Shown in pieces: positions 57,344 through 64,000 of a stretch of 64,000 nt of DNA (its first letter is position 1; each line of letters begins with the position of its first letter). The notes beneath the pieces are model-generated. The model worked only from the letters and a program-made list of their open reading frames with translations, did not search any database and had not been told where the DNA came from. This stretch comes from VRUE01 sp963822295. Lineage in GTDB: Bacteria > Actinomycetota > Thermoleophilia > Solirubrobacterales > 70-9. A program made the translations under genes and the position numbers. The DNA is taken from positions 2,480,001 to 2,544,000 of the forward strand of contig CAWGHD010000002.1 of the NCBI GenBank assembly GCA_963822295.1, read 5' to 3'.

Positions 57344-57435
57344 GACGGCGCCAGGCTACGCGATCGGGCGGCTCAGCGTGAGATCGATCTCACACCACAT
57401 CGTGCAGAGGTCGGTGTAGCGTGGCTGTCGGCGCG

Positions 57436-58778
57436 ATGGAGGCAACCGCAACAGCCGAGCCGCCTGTGGTCGGGGCGGTCACCCGGGGCCTTCCCCCCGG
57501 GCCGCGCATGGGCCGGGCGCTGCAGACCGCGATCTGGTCGCGCCGGGCGCAGTGGATGCTCGAGCAGTGCCGGGCCCGCCTCGGCCCGACGTTCACGCTC
57601 AACATCGCCTACGAAGGCACCTGGGTGATCGTCTCCGACCCCGAGCACGTCAAGCAGGTCTTCACCGGCGACCCGCGCGTCTTCCACGCCGGCGAGGGCA
57701 ACGAGATCCTGCGCCCGGTGCTCGGCGAGAACTCGGTCCTCGTCCTCGACGAGAAGCCCCACATGAGCCAGCGCAAGCTGCTGCTGCCGCCCTTCCACGG
57801 CGAGCGGATGCAGGGCTACGAGCGAGAAGATGACCGAGATCGCCGTCCGCGAGATCGAGAGCTGGCCGCGCGGCACCGCCTACAAGCTGCGACCGCGGAT
57901 GCAGGCGATCACGCTGGAGATCATCCTCGAGACGGTCTTCGGCGTCCACGGCGGCGACGAGCGGATGGACGCGCTGCGGGTCGCCCTGCGCGAGTTCCTC
58001 GACCTCACCACCAACCCGATGGCCCTCGGCCCGGCCCTCCTGGTCGGGCCGGACCGGCTCGAGGCGCATCCCGCTCTTCCGCCGCCGCATCGATCGGGTC
58101 GACGAGCTGATCCACGAGGAGATCGCCGAGCGCCGCGCCGCCGAGGACGTCGAGGAGCGCGACGACATCCTCTCGATGCTGGTCGCCGCCCGCCACGAGG
58201 ACGGCAGCCCGATGAGCGACGCCGAGATCCGCGACGAGCTCCTGACCCTGCTCGTCGCCGGCCACGAGACGACGGCGACCTCGCTCTCCTGGGCGATGGA
58301 GCGCCTCGTCCGGCACCCCGAGAAGCTCGCGCGGCTCCGCGAGGAGACCCTCGCCGGCGAGGAGGCCTACCTGACGGCGACGATCCAGGAGACCCTGCGG
58401 CTGCGCCCGGTGATCGTCCTCGTCGCCAGGCGGCTGACCGAGCCGGTCGAGATCGGCGACTACGAGCTGCCGGCCGGCGTCACCGTCACGCCCTGCATCC
58501 ACCTCGTCCACCGCGACCCCGCGATCTACCCCGAGCCGGACCGCTTCCTGCCCGAGCGCTTCCTCGACAACCCGCCCGGCACCTACACCTGGATCCCGTT
58601 CGGCGGCGGCGTGCGCCGCTGCCTCGGCGCCTCCTTCGCCCAGTTCGAGATGGCGGTCGTCCTCCGCGAGCTGGTCAAGCGTCACGAGATGCGCCCCGTG
58701 CGGACCGCCTCGGAGCGGCCCTTCCGCCGCGCGATCACCGAGACGCCCCGCCACGACGCCGAGGTCGTGCTCAGCTAG
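57436..58778 (+). pseudogene. Cytochrome P450, with two single-base frameshifts
   Basis: Joined product about 446 residues, normal for a P450. Frame 1 runs to about 57823 (GENSVLVLDEKPHMSQRKLLLPPFHGERMQGYE), frame 2 (KMTEIAVREIESWPRGTAY) to about 58063, frame 3 to the end. Motifs after the shifts are intact: I-helix LLVAGHETTAT, ExxR (ETLR) and haem loop FGGGVRRCLGASFA. Both shifts are one extra base (57823, a C in GAGCGAG; 58064, a G in GAGGCGC). It reads as bacterial CYP with no fused reductase. ATG 57436 is preferred to GTG 57421. Sequencing insertion is more likely than true decay. Confidence 0.85.
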
Positions 58779-59139
58779 CGAACAGGGCGCAGACGTCGAG
58801 GGTCCGGCATTCGCAGGCCTGGGCCGCCCGCAGCCAGTTCCTCATCGCCTCGGCGTTGGCGATCAGGGCCTCGACGTCGCCGAGCTTGCGCTGCGCCAGC
58901 TCCTGAAGCTGCGGGGCGACGCGCTCGCTCTCCGCCGCGCGCAACAGCAGCCGGATCTCCTCCAGCGCGAATCCGGCCCGCTGGGCGACGTCGATCGCCG
59001 CCAGCTGCTGCAGGACGCCGTCCTCGTAGTCGCGCTGACCCGCGACGCGCTCGGGAGGGGGCAGGACCCCGACCGACTCGTAGTAGCGGATCGAGGAGGC
59101 CGAGAACCCCGAGCGACTCGCCACCTCTCCGATCTTCAC
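58771..59139 (-). CDS. MerR-family transcriptional regulator
   Basis: 122 aa from GTG 59139 (GAGGAGG upstream). N-terminal HTH MKIGEVASRSGFSASSIRYYESVGVLPPPERVAGQRDYEDG; central dimerisation helix (LGDVEALIANAEAMRNWLR); C-terminal cysteines C109, C111 and C117 (ACECRTLDVCALF), a plausible metal site. The first Cys of classic MerR (about position 80) is missing, so metal specificity cannot be told. It faces the operon at 59230 across an 18-bp dyad and overlaps the P450 end. Confidence 0.9.
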   Translation of the reverse strand: MKIGEVASRSGFSASSIRYYESVGVLPPPERVAGQRDYEDGVLQQLAAIDVAQRAGFALEEIRLLLRAAESERVAPQLQELAQRKLGDVEALIANAEAMRNWLRAAQACECRTLDVCALFAS

Positions 59140-59163
59140 GACACGACCTCCTCGAATCGGGAC

Positions 59164-59194
59164 TTGACTTCAAGTCGACTTGAAGGTTCACGGT
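59164..59194 (+). promoter_or_regulatory. MerR-type operator-promoter
   Basis: CTTCAAGTCGACTTGAAG (59168-59185), a perfect 18-bp dyad, overlaps a TTGACT -35 (59164-59169). A 19-bp spacer then leads to a weak CACGGT -10 (59189-59194). Long 19-bp spacer promoters of this kind are known for MerR/ZntR activators; the core AGTCGACT matches the ZntR operator. Confidence 0.75.
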
Positions 59195-59229
59195 AGCGCC
59201 TCCGCCGTCTCACCGGAAAGGAATCCGAC

Positions 59230-59553
59230 TTGTCAGAGCCAAGAATCGCCTGCTCGCTGAGCCCCGAAGCGCAGGAGCGACGCTTCGCCGATTTCGCCGA
59301 CCTCTCCCGCCGTGCATTGCTGGGGGCCGACCGCACCCCGCACGGAGCCAGGATCAGGCTGAGGAACACCGACACCGTCCACGCCGCGGTCCGCAGGCTG
59401 ATCGAGGCCGAGCGAGAGTGCTGTTCCTTCCTCGAGTTCGGCGTCGAGGCGACCGACGATCACCTCCTGATCGACGTCTCCGGCCCGCCTCATGCCCGCG
59501 CGCTGATCGACCGCCTCTTCGACGTCGACCTGGTCGGGGGGTCCCGCGGATGA
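59230..59553 (+). CDS. Conserved small CC-motif protein in the MerR operon
   Basis: 107 aa from TTG 59230 (GGAAAGG upstream). Contains C8 and a vicinal pair C64-C65 in AERECCSFLEF, preceded by HGARIRLRNTDTVHAAVRRLIEA. Vicinal Cys pairs next to a MerR regulator suggest thiophilic metal (mercury-type) binding. I know similar small proteins near mer genes by pattern only; no family name is claimed. Its stop overlaps the next gene's ATG (ATGA), implying co-translation. Confidence 0.6.
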   Translation: MSEPRIACSLSPEAQERRFADFADLSRRALLGADRTPHGARIRLRNTDTVHAAVRRLIEAERECCSFLEFGVEATDDHLLIDVSGPPHARALIDRLFDVDLVGGSRG

Positions 59554-59801
59554 GCGCTCCCGACGAGCGTAAGACGCCGAAGTTCCCCGTCCTCGGCGCT
59601 CTTGGGGCGGGGCTGGCCCTGGTGGCCTGCTGCCTCGTCGCGCCCGTGCTGCTCGGGGCCTTGATGATGGCGCTCGGCCTCGCGATCGAGGCGGCCCTCG
59701 TCGCTGCGGCCCTTGTCCTCGGGGCGATCGCCCTGCGCCGGCACCGCGCGAATCGCGCCGACGGCGCCTGCCTCTGCGGATGCAGGAGGGAGGCACAATG
59801 A
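59550..59801 (+). CDS. MerF-like small membrane protein
   Basis: 83 aa from ATG 59550. Two hydrophobic helices: VLGALGAGLALVACCLVAPV with vicinal C27-C28, and IEAALVAAALVLGAIAL. The C-terminus ends ACLCGCRREAQ (C74, C76, C78). MerF, about 81 aa, has the same plan: CC in TM1 and a cysteine pair near the C-terminus, carrying Hg(II) inward. No merA or merB is in the window, so mercury transport is inference; another soft metal is possible. Confidence 0.6.
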   Translation: MSAPDERKTPKFPVLGALGAGLALVACCLVAPVLLGALMMALGLAIEAALVAAALVLGAIALRRHRANRADGACLCGCRREAQ

Positions 59802-59875
59802 ATTTACCTACCGAATTTTCGCCGGCGGCTAGCGGCGCGTCACCGCCTGCTGATCACCGGGGGTGAGCCGCCGCG

Positions 59876-59924
59876 AAATCGCATCAAGTTCGCCATGCAT
59901 AGCCTGGCGAACTTGATGCTTTGT
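59876..59924. repeat. Palindromic repeat family B, copy 3 (49 bp)
   Basis: Perfect 15-bp arms (GCATCAAGTTCGCCA at 59881-59895 with 59905-59919); outer bases decay on the right. The G at 59881 is matched by C at 59919, a third variant of the T/A and C/G pair in B1 and B2. Between convergent genes, 74 nt after the MerF-like stop. Confidence 0.88.
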
Positions 59925-59964
59925 TCGCAGCCCCCGCTCTGTTGGGGCTGTGGGACCGGGGGAC

Positions 59965-62755
59965 TCAGCCGCAGCCGGTGTTGTTGCCGCAGCTGCTGCA
60001 CGTGTAGCAGGACCCCGTGCGCTGCATCATGCCGCCGCACTGCTCGCAGGCCGGCCCGAGGTCGCCGCCGGCCATCTTGGCCGGACGGACCGGGGGCGTT
60101 TCGGTCAGCGCCTCGGCGGCCGCGACCGGCTTCGAGCCGCCGTTGCCGCCGTTCCCACCGTTGGCGGGGCCGGCCGTGTCGGTCGGGATGCCGAGGCCGA
60201 GCTGGCTCGTCTCCGCCTCGCGCTTCGCCCGCACCTCCTGGGTGAGGATCCCGAGGTCCTCGAGCTCTTCGACGTCATCGACGAAGCGGCTCGCCAGCCA
60301 GCGCATGATGTAGTCGGGCATCGATTTGGCGAACGGGATCTCCGGGTTCTTGGTCATCCCCTCCGGGTCGAAGCGCATGTAGCTGAACTTGCGCACGAAG
60401 GTCTCCAGCGGCACCCCGTACTGGAGGCCGAGCGAGATCGCCGTCGCGAAGGCGTTGAGCAGCCCGCGCATCGTCGAGCCCTCCTTGCCGATGTCGGTGA
60501 GGAAGATCTCGCCGACCGAGCCGTCCTCGTACTTGCCGGCCGTGATGTAGCCCTCGTGGCCGGCGATCGAGAACTTGTGGGTGATCGACTCGCGCTCGCG
60601 CGGCATCTTGCTTGCGCACCGGCTGCGGGGCGGCCGACCTCTCGGCCTCCTTCTCTTCCTGCGCGTCGGTGCGCAGCGCCTGCGCGGTCTTCGAGCCGTC
60701 GCGGTAGATCGCCAGCGCCTTCAGGCCGCCCTTCCAGCCGCGCGTGTAGGCGTCGGCGATGTCGTCGATCGAGGCGCTCTGCGGCAGGTTGACCGTCTTC
60801 GAGATCGCCCCGGAGATGAACGGCTGCGTCGCCGCCATCATGTCGATGTGACCGGTGTGGGTGATCGCCCGCTCGCCGACCGCGACGTCGAAGACCGGCA
60901 GGTGCTCGTCCTTGAGGCCGGGGGCGCCGACGATCGTGTTCTCAGCGGCGATGTGGGCGTTGATCTGCTCGACCTGCGGCTCGGCGTAGCCGAGCGTCCG
61001 CAGCGCCAGCGGCACCGATTTGTTGACGATCGTCATCTGCCCGCCGCCGACCAGCTCCTTGAACTTGACCAGCGAGAAGTCGGGCTCGATCCCGGTCGTG
61101 TCGCAGTCCATCAGGAAGCTGATCGTCCCGGTCGGTGCCAGCACCGTCGCCTGCGCGTTGCGGTAGCCGTGCTGCTCGCCGAGCTCGACCGCCTCGTCCC
61201 AGGAGCGCTGGGCGGCCTCGAGCAGCTCGCCCTTGATCCCGGTCGGGTCGACGTCGTAGGAGGCGTCGCGGTGCATCCGCATCACGCCGTTGTGGGCGTC
61301 GCGGTTCTTCTCGTACTCGTCGTAGGGGCCGGTCGCGCCGGCGGCGATCAGCGCCGACTGGCGGTAGGCGCGGCCGGTCATCAGCGCCGTGATCGCGGCG
61401 GCGACGTTGCGGCCCTCGTCGGAGTCGTAGGGCAGGCCGTCGGACATCAGCAGCGCGCCGAGGTTGGCGTAGCCGAGCCCGAGCTGGCGGAACGCCCTGG
61501 CGTTGGCGCCGATCTCCTCGGTCGGGTAGCTCGAGGGCCCGACGACGATCTCCTGGGCGAGGAAGACGACGTCCACCGTGTGCGCGAAGTCCTCGGTGTC
61601 GAAGCTGCCGTCCTCGCGGCGGAATTTCATCAGGTTGATCGAGGCCAGGTTGCAGGCCGAGTCGTCGACGTGCATGTACTCGCTGCACGGGTTCGAGGCG
61701 TTGATCCGCCCCGACTCGGGGCAGGTGTGCCAGCGGTTGATGATCGTGTCGTACTGGACGCCCGGGTCGGCGCAGCGCCAGGCGGCGTCGGCGATCTGGT
61801 TCATCAGGTCGCGCGCCGGCAGCGTCTTCGTCGTGCCGCCGCCGTTGCGGGCGAGCAGGTCCCAGTCCTCACCGGACTCGACGGCCTCCATGAAGTCGTC
61901 GGTGACCCGCACCGAGTTGTTGGCGTTCTGGTACTGGATCGAGGTGAAGCCGTCGCCGTCGATCGACATGTCGAAGCCGGCGTCGCGCAGAGCCCCGGCC
62001 TTCTCCTCCTCGTCCGCCTTGCAGCTGATGAAGTGCTCGATGTCCGGGTGGTCGACGTCGAGGACGACCATCTTGGCCGCCCGCCGCGTCTTGCCGCCCG
62101 ACTTGATCGTCCCCGCCCAGGCATCGGCCCCGCGCATGAAGCTGACCGGCCCGCTGGCGGTGCCGCCCTTCTTAAGCGGCTCCATCGAGCCGCGGATGTT
62201 GGAGAGGTTGATCCCCGAGCCCGAGCCGCCGCGGAAGATGTTCCCCTCCTTGGTGTTCCAGGCGAGGATCGACTCCATCGTGTCCTCGACGCTGAGGATG
62301 AAGCAGGCCGAGCACTGCGGCGACTCCTCGAAGCCGACGTTGAACCAGACCGGCGAGTTGAAGGCCGCCTTCTGGTTGAGCAGGATCGAGGTGAGCTCCA
62401 TCTCGAAGGCGTCGGCGTCGTCCTCGGAGGCGAAGTAGCCGCCCTCGCGGCCCCAGTTGGAGATCGTCCCGGCGACGCGGCCGACCATCTGTTTGACCGA
62501 GCTCTCGCGCTCGGGGCTGCCGAGCTGTCCGCGGAAGTACTTCTGGGCGACGATGTTGGTCGCGTTCTGCGACCAGCTCAGCGGGAACTCGACCCCGCGC
62601 TGCTCGAAGGCGGGGTTCTCGGGATCGCCGATCACGGCGTCGCGGATCTCCCACTCGATCTCGTCGAAGGGGTGGACGCCGGCAGTCGAAAAACGCCGCT
62701 CTATGGAGAGGCCCTTTAGACCGTTCTTGGGCGTGGCGGTGGCGGTCTGGGACAT
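59965..62755 (-). CDS. nrdJ: Vitamin B12-dependent ribonucleotide reductase (class II), frameshifted in this sequence
   Basis: About 930 codons. Class II RNR makes deoxyribonucleotides with adenosylcobalamin. Motifs: SACFILSVED (active-site Cys), NPCSEYMHVDDSACNLASIN, CADPGVQYDT, LAPTGTISFLMDCDTTGIEPDFS; zinc-like tail CEQCGGMMQRTGSCYTCSSCG. The 3' part from KMPRERESITHKFSIAGHEGY is in a different frame from the 5' part ending QPVRK; one extra base near 60610 (AAGCAAG on the minus strand) separates them. Conservation on both sides argues for a sequencing insertion. GAGGAGA precedes ATG 62755; a consensus TTGACA -35 lies at 62897-62892. Confidence 0.93.
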
Positions 62756-62956
62756 CGAACTTCTCCTCTCGAGGCGACTTTGGGGGGTAACTCCGCAGGA
62801 TCGCTCTTCTGTCGGATGCCAAAGGTGGTCAAAGCCGCTCTGACCGTGAATCCCTCTGCAGGATTTCTTGCGAATTCCGGCTCCGACATTTTGTCAAGCC
62901 GGCGACCTCGGCCCGCGGGCGCCCGATCTCAGGATTTCCGACCGCCCCTCTGCGGG

Positions 62957-62962
62957 TACCCT
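62957..62962 (+). promoter_or_regulatory. -10 box of the hemolysin-III-like gene (leaderless)
   Basis: TACCCT, 6 nt, then ATG 62969. It decides this start over the open frame beginning at 62780. Confidence 0.5.
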
Positions 62963-62968
62963 GAGTAC

Positions 62969-63727
62969 ATGGTCGACGACCTGCGCAGGGGCGCAGAGCG
63001 GATGGGCGAGCGAGCTTCCGCTGCCCGCGATGCCGCAAAAGGGGCGGCGGGCGACGCGATGGACGCCGCCACCGACGCGATCGCCGCCGTCAAGCCGAGG
63101 CTGCGCGGCGTCTCCCACGAGTGGGCCTTCTTCGTCTCCCTCGGCCTCGGCGCCGCCCTGGTCATCGCCGCCAAGACGCCGGAGGCGACGCTGGCCGTCG
63201 CCATCTACGCGGTCAGCCTCTCGGCGCTGCTCGGCACCAGCGCCCTCTACCACCGGGTCGACTGGAAGCGGCCCAACGTGCGCCGCTGGATGCGCCGGAT
63301 CGACCACTCGATGATCTTCTTCCTGATCGCCGGCACCTACACGCCGTTCGCGCTGCTGGTCCTGGACGGCATGCTCGCCGACGCGATCCTCGTCGTCGTC
63401 TGGGCCGGCGCGATCGCCGGCGCGATCGTCGAGATGGTTTGGATCGAACACCCGAAATGGGTCGCGGCGCTGATCTACATGTCGCTCGGCTGGGTCGCCG
63501 CGATCGCCTTCCCCGGCCTATGGACCGAGATGGGCGCCGCCGGAACCCTGCTGGTCGCGGTCGGAGGCATCCTCTACACCGCGGGCGCCGTCGTCTACGC
63601 GACCCAGCGCCCCAACCCGAGCCCCCGTGTCTTCGGCTATCACGAGGTCTTCCACGCCCTCGTCATCGCCGCCGCCGCCGCCCAATTCGCCGCCATCGCC
63701 TTCTTCGCCCTCCCGGCCGGCGGCTAG
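62969..63727 (+). CDS. Hemolysin III / PAQR-like (YqfA-type) membrane protein
   Basis: 252 aa from ATG 62969. N-terminal 45 residues are charged and helical. Seven hydrophobic helices follow; signatures are SALYHRVDWKRPNVRRWMRRIDHSMIFFLIAGTYTPFALL (His/Asp/Ser metal site) and FGYHEVFHALVIAAAAAQF (His pair). These are the three metal-binding motifs of hemolysin III/PAQR proteins, which are probably lipid hydrolases. Stop shares CTAG with the convergent FMN reductase. Confidence 0.93.
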   Translation: MVDDLRRGAERMGERASAARDAAKGAAGDAMDAATDAIAAVKPRLRGVSHEWAFFVSLGLGAALVIAAKTPEATLAVAIYAVSLSALLGTSALYHRVDWKRPNVRRWMRRIDHSMIFFLIAGTYTPFALLVLDGMLADAILVVVWAGAIAGAIVEMVWIEHPKWVAALIYMSLGWVAAIAFPGLWTEMGAAGTLLVAVGGILYTAGAVVYATQRPNPSPRVFGYHEVFHALVIAAAAAQFAAIAFFALPAGG

Positions 63728-64000
63728 GCGGCGACCAGGCCGGACTCGCGCTCGGCCGCTGCGACCAGCTCGCTGAGGATCTCGTCGAGGCGCTCGGCCT
63801 GCTCGGGCTCGAGCTCCAGGCGGCCGTCACGCAGGCGCTCGTGGGCGTGGGGGACGGGCAGGTCGGCCTCGATCACGCGGCCGCCCATCGCCGCCAGCAC
63901 CTTGCGCAGCTCGGCCTGCGCCCAGACGCCGCCGAACATGCTCTTCGAGGCGCCGACGACGGCCGCGGGGGTGCCGTTCAGGGCGCTCTCGCCGGCCGGC
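63724..64000 (-). CDS. NADPH-dependent FMN reductase, C-terminal part (5' truncated)
   Basis: About 92 codons, cut by the window edge. The frame is open to base 64000. GTPAAVVGASKSMFGGVWAQAELRKVLAAMGGRVIEADLPVPHAHERL matches the C-terminal half of flavodoxin-like NADPH:FMN/quinone reductases (NAD(P)H-dependent FMN reductase family). The N-terminal FMN phosphate loop lies beyond the window. Reduces FMN, quinones or chromate in relatives; specificity unknown. Confidence 0.85.
   Translation of the reverse strand, partial: PAGESALNGTPAAVVGASKSMFGGVWAQAELRKVLAAMGGRVIEADLPVPHAHERLRDGRLELEPEQAERLDEILSELVAAAERESGLVAA

Noticed and set aside
62756..62968. Cobalamin riboswitch upstream of nrdJ
   Set aside because: A B12 riboswitch would suit a class II RNR, but no B12-box-like segment was seen in the leader; only a TTGACA -35 was found.

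Overview
The window is high-GC DNA with actinobacterial gene content. A cluster of ten secreted paralogs with an LTYANVxST start followed by decapeptide repeats resembles proteins I know as abundant in Thermoleophilia (Solirubrobacter/Conexibacter-type organisms). A double-domain ThyX and a B12-dependent ribonucleotide reductase fit such a lineage, but the assignment is inference. Genes are packed tightly: many overlap by 1-10 nt, GTG and TTG starts are common, and many genes look leaderless, with a TAnnnT -10 box 6-9 nt before the start codon.

Layout: 1-2,172, the end of a quinone-oxidoreductase-like gene, a DEAD-box RNA helicase with a DbpA-type tail, and a 317-bp intergenic region filled by three large palindromes. 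2,173-4,830, a two-component pair and an aminoglycoside-phosphotransferase-like kinase. 4,885-12,548, ten tandem paralogs of a secreted repeat protein. 12,592-27,136, acyl-CoA dehydrogenase, RibD-like reductase, sulfotransferase, flippase-like membrane protein, two TetR regulators with visible operators, small membrane and secreted proteins, fused double ThyX, VOC protein and AEC transporter. 27,137-28,891, a FadD-like acyl-CoA ligase. 28,950-43,698, a complete 14-gene nuo operon (complex I) on the minus strand, with nuoF frameshifted in this sequence. 43,797-58,778, mixed metabolism: hydrolases, flavin reductase, cytochrome c lipoprotein, serS, a LuxR-type regulator, msrB, thioesterase, MFS and ABC transporters, and a doubly frameshifted P450. 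58,771-59,801, a MerR regulator facing a two-gene putative metal (mercury-like) operon. 59,965-64,000, nrdJ (frameshifted), a hemolysin-III-type membrane protein and a truncated FMN reductase.

The most unusual signal is a set of long palindromes. Family A has three 45-bp copies, one of them read in frame inside nuoG. Family B has three 49-bp copies, all between convergent genes, with compensatory arm changes. Family C is a single 88-bp foldback flanked by CTAG between an ABC ATPase and its permease. Further long palindromes lie inside nuoG and nuoC, in the nuoG-nuoF gap and downstream of the helicase. Arm changes that keep pairing, and lengths that keep reading frames, suggest mobile or structurally selected elements tolerated inside essential respiratory genes.

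Four single-base +1 frameshifts (nuoF, nrdJ, and two in the P450) interrupt otherwise intact genes; sequencing insertions are the simplest explanation. No rRNA, tRNA, CRISPR array, prophage or transposase gene was seen.
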